DNA from: Eumeta japonica
Lineage: Eukaryota > Arthropoda > Insecta > Lepidoptera > Psychidae
Direction of reading: 5' to 3'
Length of the DNA stretch: 64,000 bases
Assembly: GCA_005406025.1 (NCBI GenBank)
Contig: BGZK01000098.1
Location: 124,001 to 188,000 of the forward strand
Shown in pieces: positions 1 to 11,700 of this stretch. The first letter of the stretch is position 1. Each line of letters starts with the position of its first letter. The notes below the pieces were generated by a model. It was not told the DNA's origin. It was given only the letters and a program-made list of their open reading frames with translations, and searched no databases. A program made the translations under genes and the position numbers.

Positions 1-2895
1 TTCTACCTACGGTTATATTCATATACATCTGATTTTTTGATTGCGTCGTGATTATAACTAGAGATTCGTAGTGGCGGATGTTTCGTCACCCGTCATTGGA
101 GTCAATTTTTTAAGTTATTTCAATTTATTAGTTGACTGCCGACATCATAAATTAATAGACACACTGACCAGTCTCTACATTTCAGTGTTCCACAATAAAA
201 CGAATTATAACATAACGGTCAAAGCAATGGTAGCAAATACACCTCATGACGACTTACTTCGCCAGGATCCTGAGATAATAAGACCAGCAGGTTTTATTAC
301 GATAAATCCTAAACACGGTACCAAACACTACATACGAACAACATCAGGACCTCCAGTGACAGCCCGTCCTACACGTTTAGCGCCAGATTGTCTACAAATA
401 GTAAAACAAGAATTTGAAGAGATGCTTCGAAAGGGAATTGTACATCGCTCCAAAAGTATATGGTCTTCTCCACTACATTTGATGCGTAAGAAAGATGACG
501 GCTGGCGTCCTTGCAACGATTATAGAACACTAAACGCCCGTACGATTTCAGACAGATACCCCATACGATATATTCAAGATTTTACATATCAGTTGTTAGG
601 GTTTCAAATGTTTTTCAAGATCGATCTAGCAAAGGCATATAATCAAATACCATTTCAAGAAGAAGATATTCCAAAAACACATATAATTACTCCCTTTGAA
701 CTTTTTAAATTTCCATTCATGACCGTTGGTCTCAGAAACGCTACTAACATTTACCAAAGGTTCATAGACGAAGTACTTCAAGGCCTTGACTTTACTTATG
801 GATACCTAAATGATATTTTAGTTTTCTGCAAGACGGAGGAACAACATTATGAACATCTTGAAATGGTATTTAAGAGACTGCGTAAGTAAGGAGTACTAAT
901 AAACACAGCAAAGTACGTATTAGGAGTAAACGAAGTAAAATTTCTCGGTTATCATGTCTCATCACAAGGAACTCGTCCACTCGATGCAAGGGAGAAAGCT
1001 ATTTAAATTTATCCTGTTCCAAAAATTGCAAGACAATTAACAACATTTCTGGGAATCCTGAATTACTACAAAAGGTTCATACCTAAAGCAACCGCAATAC
1101 AAGGACTTCTTAACGTAGTTCTCTCACACACTAAAGAATCGATTTCAATCCAAATGACACCACGGCTTCTTCATAACTTTGAGGAATGTATGACCAACCC
1201 ATCGCAAGCTATGCTTTTATTATATCTAGACTGCCAAGCAGAACTTGCACTCTTCACAGATGATTCAAATGTAGTAATTGGGGCAGTAAAGAAAAGAAAA
1301 GATTTGGGAACCTTTAGGATTTTTCAAAGGGATTAAATATATTAGTCATATGATCGAAGCTAGAAGTTTCAAAGTATTTACTGATCATAAGCCAATAACG
1401 TTTATTTTTAACATAAAACACGACAAATGTTGACCAAAACAATATCGTTATTTAGATTATATCGCCCAATTCACAACAGATGTATGTCACATCGCCGGAC
1501 AAGACAACATAGTGGCAGATGCACTTTCACGAATTGAAACTATATGTAACAGTTTAGATTACAAAGCACTTGCAGATGATCAGGACCGAGACCCTGAACT
1601 GAAAAATCTGCTTATCAAAGGTTCAGCACTTAAACTCCTAAAAGTAACATCTACAGAACTTGCAATCTCTTTATATTACAACCTATCTACACAAACACCA
1701 CGGCCATATATAACGCCCGCGTTTAGTAGAGAGGCATTCAATAGGATGCATAACCTAAGTCACCCTGGATCTTTAGCTTCAGCCAAACTGATAGCTCAAT
1801 GATTCGTATCGCCTGGAATGAAACGCGATTGCAAACTTTGGGCTCATCAATGCAAAGACTGCCAATAAAACAAAATAACCCGGCACACATACTCTCCTTT
1901 TACACCTTTCCCTGTTCCGTCTCAACGATTTTTCCATATACATATGGACATCATAGAACCGATACCCTGTTCTTCTGGTTACAGATACTGTCTCATAATC
2001 ATCGAAAGATTTACATGATGACCTGAGGCTAATCCATTACTAGACATCATAGCAGAACACTGTGTTAGCGCCTTCCGTTGGGTTGCACGTTTTGGTTGTC
2101 CCCAAAAAATAACTACTGACAGAAGAATGCAGTTCGAGTCTCAGTTCTTAAAGAGTATTTCGACACTCCTAGGTGCCAAAAATTATCTAACAGTAGCTTA
2201 TCATCCAACCTGAAACGGAATAGTAGAATGATTCCACCGTCAATTCAAAACAGCGAATAAATTAAACATTAAAAAAAATAAATGTCACAACACTGATAAA
2301 TGGACAGAGGTACTTCCACTTGTATTATTGGAGATCCGCAGCGTTTGGAAGGAGGACTTCAAAGCTTCATCAGTCGAATTAGTCTGTTCAGATTATTCAG
2401 ACAGGGCACCATTCAGACTACTAAGCGAATTTTTCGTTCCTTCAGAAGAGTTCGAAACAGATATATACAATTTCGCTTCAAGATTGTGTAATCACATGTC
2501 AAATCTAATTCCAAAAGGGACATCACCACATTCAACTAAAATCTTTACATACCGAAAAATATTTATAACGCCGAATATGTTTACCTTCGAGAAGGGTAAC
2601 TTAGAAGAATATTACAATCACCTTAAGCAGGTCCTCATAAGGTGATAGAGAGAAACCAGAAAATAATTAAAATCGAAGTGCAAAGAAAATAAATTACAGT
2701 TACTATAGATAGGTCGAAGCTCGCGTACATGGCTCGTACTGTAGATCCTCAATCATGGAAAGAGCCCGAAGAGTATAAAGTGAACTTGCATCCCAGCAAA
2801 CAATTAGTTGAGACGCTACCTGATAGACAATCAAAGCCGACACCAAATCCGTTCTAGAGAAAAGAACACGCAGTGGAAGAGCAGTACGTTTTCCT
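1..2895 (+). pseudogene. Ty3/gypsy-type LTR retrotransposon pol remnant, broken
   Basis: Translated fragments follow the usual Ty3/gypsy pol order. The end of the aspartic protease lies near 71-170. Reverse transcriptase is at about 340-890, with recognisable fingers and palm blocks. An RNase H tail is near 1370-1530, ending in a typical ADALSR-like block. The integrase zinc-binding and core regions lie at about 1720-2640, and a C-terminal tail with a TRSG...RFPD-like ending is near 2866-2890. Many stops and frame changes break the reading frame (for example near 888, 1005, 1334, 1800 and 2024), so no complete protein can be made. The RT active-site motif reads YLND where the family has YxDD, so the catalytic Asp pair is also damaged. 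The left end (gag, 5' LTR) is outside the window. Such elements copy by reverse transcription and integrate by their DDE integrase; this copy is inactive. Confidence 0.88.
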
Positions 2896-3300
2896 GACTA
2901 CTATCGCCTGTAAAACGTCCTCGTTAGGGGAATATTATAACGATCTAATATAATATCCAAATACATTATGAGAAGGTCTATTTATTTCAATTTACACGCA
3001 CACCGTTGATGTCGCCGCCGCCGTCGCGGTGTCTGAAAAGTAACCTTGAAAACCAATATCTACCGATACGAGCACCTGACGGCGAAACGCGCGCGATTCG
3101 GAACGCTGAATTTGTGCATCTATCTACAGTGTTTAGACGAATAATATATGGGAGAAGAGCATGTTCTTTGATCACAGTCCATTCCGCCATTTCGAAGATT
3201 AATTAGTCCAAATGAACGGACAGATATTTAATTTATATAAACATTGTTCGTATCGATGTTGAATTATTTACTGATACAGTAACACATTCTTAAAAGTTAT
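2896..3300 (+). repeat. Probable 3' LTR sequence of the Ty3/gypsy remnant
   Basis: This stretch begins directly after the pol C-terminal tail and contains a GC-richer block (3000-3110) unlike the flanking AT-rich DNA. That position is where a 3' LTR should lie. The matching 5' LTR is not in the window and I could not fix the ends by a target-site duplication, so both limits are approximate. The small open frames here look incidental. Confidence 0.4.
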
Positions 3301-3719
3301 GAATCTTTATATGAATTCATGAGGTACAAACAAAGTGCTAAAATAGTCGATAATAGTTTTGGTGACGCCGAAACTAACAGAACAAAAAAATGTTAACTGT
3401 TTTTGTGGTGCCAAAACTGTGCTTTAAGTTTTAAAAGTTTTCTAGGCAAGCGTAAAAATGGGCGCTTGTAGTATCGTTGTACCTGTAGCTATTACTTGCT
3501 TATTTTTATTTATATTTTCAAATTTTAAAATATAACAATATGTATTATATAAATATTATGAATCGTATAAATGGTATAACAAATAAAATATAAGGAGCTA
3601 TCTATTTATGTTCTATTTAACTTATAAAATAAGATGTGATGATGATTTCCTTAAAAACCTTACATATAATTCTTTTGTATGCTTGTTTGTAACAGTGTAA
3701 CATATGATCGACTTATGTA

Positions 3720-4140
3720 ATGACTGGATTTTAAGATGGGTCGATGAACGGGTGGGTAAATGGGTACATAGTTGGATATCCGGATGAACTGATAGGTGAT
3801 TGAACGGATAGTAGAATAGTTAGAATCTGATTATGTGCAGGGGAGCGTAGCTAGATGGTTGGATTACTTAGATGGCTAACATTCTGGTTAGAGAATTGAA
3901 TGGTTAGATAGCCGGTTGCTTATATAAATAAATGGGCGCATGAAAAGATGGATAGATGGGTGGATGGTTGTATGGGTCAATGATTAGATGGCCGTTGACC
4001 AGATTGACGAATAACCAGATAGTTGAATGGATCATTAGATTGCTGGACGAGTAAATAGTAGATAGATGGATTGATAAACGAATATGTAGATAGGAGGATG
4101 GGTAGATGGGTGGATGGGTACGTAATCGGATGAGTTGACA
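3720..4140. repeat. Degenerate GATG/GGAT simple-repeat tract
   Basis: About 420 bases are dominated by short words such as GATGG, GGATG, TAGATGG and TTGAATGG with steady purine/T bias on this strand. It looks like an old tetranucleotide expansion, (GATG)n with 7-9 base imperfect variants, that has decayed by substitutions. No coding potential is seen. Confidence 0.7.
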
Positions 4141-5182
4141 GACAGGCTTTTGACTTAAAAACAGAAAAAATTAAGAGGTGTATTAATATTCAGCGTGTGG
4201 CGTTTCGAGCATATGTTACATGAAAATGGGAAAACAATGTGTGCCTAGTCAACTGGTACAGTATAAGGATATTCTGTAACAGATTTTTTAAAAGTCTAAG
4301 TTTTATAATTTTGTTTTTCTTAAAAGTGGGGCATTTGTATCATAAAGTGTATGTCAGAGAGCTGCAAGAGATACGCAGAAATATGAATATTACGAGGCCT
4401 GCACAAGCTATAAAATAGAACTATTCTAAAATAGAAAAAGCGTCAAAACTGTAATCTACAACTTAACTCAACCTTCACTCAGCAAAGTCACAAAATCTAG
4501 TGTGATATTCCTGAGTGTAACTAAGCAGCAATTAGCAACGCACTAGATTAAATTGTAGGAAAATATTGTAGTATAATTTATTAATTAAATCTCTTTGGGC
4601 AAGTGCGTGTAACACGTGTGGTAGCGACACCATATAAGCTGATTGTGGAAATTAATTTCTTATTGAACTTCGGGCAGCAAGAATATCCCGAACTATACAT
4701 TTAATTGAACAGCCTTTTTTTTATATCAGTTTAAAAAAGATATGAACCTGTCTTTTTTCCATCATAAGTACCTTTACTAAATAAACATATCGGGGGTTCG
4801 CAGACTAAGATTAAACGAAAGGAACTACGTAGAACAGCAGAAAGCGTATATTCAGAAAAATAGAATCGCAATAGATAACTACGGAAGCAGTTTTTCGCTT
4901 GCTGGTATCACACTTGACTTGATACCGCTCTAAGAAAATCCATTTAAAAATAAAATGTAAGTAATCAACAAAGACGCCGACGATGCGGAGGTCGTTGCGT
5001 GGCGTGCGGGATATATATATTTAATATTTATATATATATTTATTTACGGAATTTTATTCTTGATATATATTTTTAAAAGGGAATTATTTTGCCGTTCTGT
5101 TTTCAGCTAGAGAGTTCAATTCGTAACAATACAATAACTAACAAGGCAGTGAAAACAATTAGCAGCAAATGTTTTTCATCAA
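4141..5182. other. AT-rich intergenic DNA with no recognised feature
   Basis: No long open frame, tRNA or clear transposon was recognised. Short AT dinucleotide runs occur near 5012-5040. Confidence 0.5.
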
Positions 5183-5690
5183 TTTGTGATAACTAATAGT
5201 ATAAGAGCTAGCAACGTCGGGAAAACAAGAATTTCAGCTCAGCTGATTTATTGATATGTCGTCTCTCTTACTCTTTGGGTTAGGGTCTGGGCTGTCTGGT
5301 CGGCGGTGGCGGTTTGCGTTTACCTGTGCGCATCCTATCTGTACAGGTAATGATACTAACTTTAAAATCATTTTAAGAAGGTTCATTTTAATATTTTAAC
5401 TTTAGATAAGCAACAAACATCCATCTCTTATTGCCAGACATTTTTGTCATTGCTAACATTGAGCCAGACGCCAATTTAGATTTTTTTTTGAATTAAAATC
5501 TCATTGTTGTAATGACAAAAATGTCTAATAATAAGCTATTAAGTTAAAATATTACGAATAGAATGATACTGCCTGAAACAAACTTTCCGCAACAAACAAA
5601 CAACAAAAACGACATATCAATAAATCAACCTGAAATTTTGCTCGAAAACGTTGGTAGCTCTTAGACTATAAAGAATAGTTGTGATGACCG
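5183..5690. mobile_element. Foldback / long-TIR MITE-like element
   Basis: The outer arms (about 5183-5262 and 5608-5690) are imperfect reverse complements: both carry a block reading GATTTATTGATATGTCGT or its complement, plus the AAGAGCTA...AACG block in the same order. Inner segments also pair: the block with ACATTTTTGTCATTGC near 5440 matches GTAATGACAAAAATGT near 5509. The whole structure can fold back on itself, typical of a non-autonomous DNA transposon or foldback element. No transposase frame is inside. The target-site duplication could not be fixed. Confidence 0.65.
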
Positions 5691-6009
5691 AATGTAAAGA
5701 TCTTTCTTGAAAATTAAACATGTTACAATAGTTTGGATTGCAGTTGCCGAAAAAAAATAAAGTTGCTCGATTCATCTGTGATGAAAAAAGACCCGCCAAT
5801 ACTGACGGCGACATTGTCTCGCCACTGCACCACCGACACCGGTGCACAATATATGAAGTTATTAAAAGGTTCCAAAAACTATGCTAAAGCTTATTATTTT
5901 AATTTTATGAGCATTTTTTGCTATTGTAAAATACCGTATTTTCAATCACGCACTTACGCACGTCGAGTCAGATTTTACTCAACCCACTACTAAGACATAT
6001 CCCCCACTC

Positions 6010-6290
6010 CCCCACCACAATCTTTTCATTTCCGATCGATGGAAGGGCTATAGGGATTCCACCACTGTCCCTTGCGGATCCAGTGCCGCTATCCGTCGTC
6101 AACATCTATGCAATGGCGACATCTCGGACCGATGTTCCGTGTCCTCCGAGGCAGGAAACGGTTTGTTTAATTAGAACCAGTTCAAAAAGTGATTGGCCTA
6201 ATCCACCTTCGGTCAGGATTATAACCCGGTAGCTTTAAGTTCGAAGGCAACGTTTTAGACACTGAGCCACGGGGCGTGCATCGCTACCGA
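6010..6290 (-). mobile_element. tRNA-derived SINE-like element
   Basis: Read on the minus strand, the segment from about 6275 to 6165 has a GTGGCTCAGTG box-A-like start and a GGTTATAATCC box-B-like block about 40-50 bases later, the spacing of a tRNA-type RNA polymerase III promoter. The GC-richer body continues toward 6010. This fits a tRNA-derived SINE head plus body. The exact ends and family are not determined. Confidence 0.45.
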
Positions 6291-6984
6291 CATATATCTC
6301 AAGCATAAACACAGTCAATATTCTCCAACAGGAAATCATTATCAGCATGTTAATATATTGTATTCTATATACAGCGCTGTATTTCCTTTATGATTATGTA
6401 ATATACTACATTCATATTTTTATATACCTATCGTAGTAGTTTTAAATTGATTTTACAAATAACAATACAATGAAAAATTTATTAGCCATTTTAGTGGTGT
6501 TTAATGATTTTTTCAGATTACTTCAATAAAGTCGCTTTAGTAAAAAACAAATAATGTCATTCTCCATAGTAAACAATATTTATAGACAATTTCTGTTTAT
6601 TTTACGAAAACAAAAAGAAAATATTTACGTTGTATGACTTAATTTGGCTATAAAAATATCTTAGTACCGTATATGTTTTTATTCTTAGCTATATTTGTAA
6701 AGTTTATTCAAAGTTAGTTGTTCCCGCGATTTAGTAGGCGGGTACTTTTTTTAAACAAATAATTTTCGCGTAGCCAATTTTGATATAAAAAAGATTATAT
6801 TTTTCCCAAACATATACTCAAACTACTTTTAAAAATGACATCATATTCTTTTAGTAGTTTTGGAGATTAGCCTATTTAAACAGATAAATAAACAGACAGA
6901 GTTTTTAAAAACTGTTATTGTAAACACATTCGATTGGTTTCAGATGACATGTTTTAATTTACATGGGCAAATTCAAAGATTTTA

Positions 6985-7735
6985 ACATCAATATTAGTCC
7001 AAGAAAATAAGTCTTTACATTGAAATTTGAGATGAAAATTTGAATTGCTGAAATGAGTTACTTTAAAAGATATAAAAACCAACCGTGTAACTTTTTTCTA
7101 AAATCATTTCCGAGAAGCAAAGAAAAGAAGTATTTTTTTTTTTAATTCTAGGAAAACAGTAAGGATTAAAAAACTTGATATAAAAGTTATAGAGCACCAA
7201 ATTTAATAAGAAAATGATCTCTACGTTTTCTGTTATTATCAAAATTAACGTAGATAAGGTGGCTAGAAGCTAGGGAATGACAGGAACAGCTTTAAAAAAA
7301 TCATAAGTTGCTGAAAAACTAATATATTTAATACAATAAATATATTTCTGCAGATGAATTATTTTACACTTGCTCGGAAATAGCGGTAAAAAAATTCAAA
7401 TGCGGATGGTTATTTTATGAAATAATTTTTTAAAGCTGTTACTGTCATTGCTTAGCCTTTGGCTACCCTATTTAGGTTAATTTTGGTAATAGCGAAAAAT
7501 GTAGAAATCATTTTTTTATAAAATTTAGTGCTCTATAACTTTTATGTAAAGTTTTTTTTCTAATCCTTATCGTATTCCTAGAATTAAAGAAAAAGAAAGT
7601 TTTTCCTTAATTTTTTTTTTAGAAATTTAGAAAAAACTTAAACAGTGCGTTTTTACATTTTACAAAATGACTTATACCAAAAATTCAAGTTTTTGTCTCA
7701 AATTCCAAATTAAAGGCTTATTTTCTTGAAGGACA
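6985..7735. mobile_element. Large foldback element, arms of about 310-320 bp
   Basis: The left arm (about 6985-7305) and right arm (about 7425-7735) are imperfect reverse complements along their whole length. Shared blocks in mirrored order include AAGAAAATAAG, TTTAATTCTAGGAA, AAAAGTTATAGAGCAC and AATGACAG(G/T)AACAGC. The centre is near 7365. There is no open frame, so it is probably a non-autonomous foldback/MITE. It lies about 900 bases upstream of the first coding exon of the host gene. Confidence 0.72.
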
Positions 7736-7745
7736 TGGTTGACAC

Positions 7746-8636
7746 ACGGAGTACCTATGGGTTAAACGGTAGAAAATGGATCTGCCTTTGGCAATACTAG
7801 TAAAGTAAATAAATATGGCGAGTTATTTTGCTTTAGTGATAAGTATTTAATTGCAAAAATGAAAACAACGATAAAATTTATTACATTTTTTGATTGTTTA
7901 GTAAGTCATTAAAGTGTTTGCAGTTTTCATATGTGTGTCGGGGAATTATTGTAGTTTTTTTGTGTTAAAACATCAGATCGATGTCCTACCCTGTGTTTGA
8001 CAGCAGAGAGAATCATAGTCCCTGCTCTTGCTCTTTTGCCAGAGTTAGTAAAGGACAGTAGATGCACTGGTATCGTGCGCTCGTAGTGTCTATCTATGTT
8101 TATTTGTATGAGAATTTGGATTGACTTCGTAATTTAATGGATTAAATGCATTATTTAAGTACTCCTCGCTTACCTATTTCGAACAATCTGTGGAATCTGT
8201 GCGTCAGTTTCGTAATTAAATTTGCATAATGTGCTTAGTGGATTCTCGCAGTCTTACAGGAGTCCGTCTTTATGCAAGCACAACTCCTTTGACCTATTTT
8301 CTGGTTATTGCATCGAGCCTTCCTATTCATATTTGAGATTTAAGTAGGACAGTTCTATAGATCCATTTTATCTGTTTATAACACATTTGTAGCATTCTTT
8401 TGTGATAAATATTTTATGAAACCTGAAATTCCTCTTTATTTTCAATCTGCTAGGTACCAAAAACTAGATTTAAATTGATTTTATTGTATTTTTCGTGTTC
8501 TACTTTCATGTTATAAATGTGTTACAAAAGTAAGTTCTTAAATGCAATAAATTGTGAAAAGCAATGTTCACTGTACTATGGAAATCAGCTTTTTAATGTG
8601 TTTAAGTGTTAATTATGTAAAACGGAATGTACTGAA
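7746..8636. promoter_or_regulatory. Upstream region / probable 5' UTR of the FARP-like gene
   Basis: This is the space between the foldback element and the first coding exon. No clear TATA box, initiator or other promoter motif could be assigned. An in-frame TAA at 8610 lies before the chosen ATG, so the 5' untranslated leader reaches at least this far left. A first non-coding exon further upstream is possible. Confidence 0.3.
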
Positions 8637-8715
8637 ATGATGGACTCAGATTTGCCTCCAGGAAGTTGCAATTCTACAGGGCACTTGTCCACTATTGGAT
8701 ATCACACTGTGCCAG
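8637..8715 (+). CDS. Cdep: Cdep exon 1 (start codon)
   Basis: ATG ATG at 8637 opens a frame of 26 codons plus one base, ending CCA G before the donor GTAATG. An in-frame TAA lies upstream at 8610. The phase (1) matches exon 2, which begins GT CGT after an AG, giving a split Gly codon. The peptide begins MMDSDLPPG and is a short, probably disordered N-terminus. The in-phase junction supports this start over the ATG at 9388, which has an in-frame TGA just upstream at 9376. Confidence 0.72.
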
Positions 8716-11700
8716 GTAATGATCTTTCAGTTATTACAGTATAATAAAAATAATCAAAACAATACTGTTTTGAATTGTAAAATAATAAGTGTTATTCATA
8801 AATGGGTGATGAACATATGTGTCCAGTTTCAATTGCTATCATTTAAACACAAGAATTTTTATTATTGTTATTTTTTTTGTATATTTTGTTGAAATAAAAT
8901 AAGTAGTGAAATTTCCAAGTTCCTCACCTTGGATTTTCTTTTTGTCTCATCACAAAAATGTATTTTATTTTGAAAGTGGCAATATAGTACAAGTAGGGAT
9001 CTAATTCGTTAATTACTATCTTATATATTTTACTTACAAATGCCATATTCTTATAGTTAGCTTTTATCCACAGCTCTACACTGTTTATAAATTTAAATTG
9101 TATTTTTCATGTTTTTGGGCATATTCTTTGACATTATTGGTGTAACCTATTATCTTTTTTGTTTTGTGCTGATATTAAATCGGTACATATATGTGTATAT
9201 ATATATGTATACTCATGGTATAATAGCCATGCATATTATTTTCATAAAATGAAACTATTCTATGAATAGTAAATATAATGAATGAGAAATGAACCTGAAA
9301 ATGTTTTTTCCTAATATAAATAAAGAAACAAAAAAAGAGTAATACATAAGGTAAAGTGTAATAGATCTAGTTTAATGATCAGGTCGTATGCACCACTCGG
9401 CCAGTACGCCGGCGGGCGTGGATGGCGCTGGTGGAGCGCGCACGCCGCCCGCCACACCTAAGAAGGGCGGCAAGATGCTAGCTGTACGCATCCTCATGCT
9501 TGATGACTCTGTATCCATGTTCCAAGTTCAAGTAAGGACTATAGCATGTAATTTATATAATAGGCCTGATAACACCTAGTTGTACTCACCACTACCTTCA
9601 CATATGGCGAATCTGTATGCCGAGATACATATGGCGAATCTGTATGCCGAGATACAGATTGAATTATTTCATCTTTTAAATTGACCATTCACTTTGTCAA
9701 CCATGATACCAACCTTATTCTGCTCTTGATTTCCATCCTGGACCCGCTCTCATTTCCATTCGGGTCGTGATCTGAATCCTGCTTCTGCTTTTGATTCAAT
9801 ACCGTCAACATTATTCTACAGGATCCCATACTATTACATTGAAAATATACATACTGCCACTTTTTTTATTTATTTTGAAATGATCTTGACATGTTTGTAG
9901 TCCTATTCTCAATTTTGATCCCAGACCTATGGTGAATTAAACCCTTGGAACATTGTTGTTATCAATAATCAATCCGCATAAACAAACAATTTCTTTTACA
10001 TAAAATTCAAATGAACTCGTAAGCAAAATGCTCACACTATCTTTATTAATTTAGCCTATGTGTTACTCTGATGTGTAAGCAATATTACTGTAAAGTTTCA
10101 CCAAAATTTGTTCAGTAGTTTTTTTTGTATGAAAGTATAACAAACATCTATCCATTCTTGCAAATTTTCACATTTGTAAAATTAGTAGGATCATTAGCAT
10201 GAGACAGTTCGTCATTGATTATAGCGCACACCTAAAATGTAGTGTATCACAAATGCTATACTTGAAAATAAATAGGGCAGTCTCGGCATCTCAATTATTT
10301 TTATATGTTAGAACAGGGAACAAAAAAAGAAAATATTCTTTAGAATTTTTTCTTTACTTTTTTATCAGTAAGTGTTCTGATGATAAAATTATAATTTACC
10401 AGTTCCATATATTTCTGGGTTATCCTTATAATAGAAAAAGTCTTAACATATATGTTTGGTATAAATCTTGAAACCATTTAAAAAGTCAATTTTTCAGCAT
10501 TCAATCAGGTATAATGATGCCATACTAAAAGCAGTTTAATTATGGTATAAGAATTTGCAATAATAAATCTAGGATAATGTATAATATTTAAGTGCTTACA
10601 GTTAAGGTAATGACAGTTTAAGGAAAATTACTTAAAATAGCTTTGATATAGCACAAATTACATTATCAAAAAAAAAAGTTAAATAAAATTGTTTATTTTA
10701 TAAAAGAGAAAGATTAAAAAACAGAAGATATGTATTCAAGTGTATTGTAAGACATAAATGTATTACAGCATCACAAAAATGTTTCTCAATATGGTTTCTT
10801 GATTGTATTTTTTTTACCAACCATTCATCAAAAGATAGCATTATATATTTAACGTCTGTATTTCCCATATTTATATTTGTCAAAATATCCCATAAAATTA
10901 AAAGAAGACAATTGTGCCATCCTTAATTATAATTAACTTAGTCACCTGTCATCTTAAACAAAGCAATAATCTGCAATTTCAAGAATAGTTCAAAATCAAT
11001 GAAAATTCCCAAATTTTATGAAGAAAATACATTCACATTTTGTGTGTAAAGTATGGAGTTTATTCTGTTGTTTATTTGACATGAGGTTATCACTGCTATT
11101 TTGTTTTTGAACATACTTCCCCATATAATCAAGACAATCTTCTAAAGGTAAATGGTAGAAAAAAAATGTTTGGCAGTCTTCTTCAGTTAGTATGCCGTAT
11201 ATGGTCTTATGTTTATTGACCAGTGAATATCAAATTTCTATCTTTTACTCCCTTTCTTGGCACTTAAAAGATGCTGTGGTATATTTTTATTCTGGGCATA
11301 ACACTAAATGTATGCAACTAGTCGGAAGTATTGCACTTTCCATGTCGATACTGTTTAAGATTTCTTTTATAAACTTTATAATTTGTTTCATTTAACCAAA
11401 GTCAAAATAAGTAGTTATAATTAAATTTCTGACAATATGAAAAATGTTCATTCTGTCCTTTAATTATTTATGCCAATCTGCATTATGCACTCATATGCAA
11501 TTATTACAAAAAATCTAAAGAAAAGTAAAGTAATTAATTTACATCAAAAAAGATATTGAACCCTCTTCAGAAAATAATTATTATTCAAACGTTTTTTATA
11601 TTTGCTCAGAACCTAAAGGGGTTTCTTCAAAAAAAATCTACATCAGTGTAGTATTATTATATGAATAAATGTATGTTGATATAATGATTTGCTTTTAAAG

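Noticed and set aside
5270..5345. Possible non-coding first exon ending CTGTACAG|GTAATG
   Set aside because: It lies inside the foldback element and has no support beyond a donor-like word.
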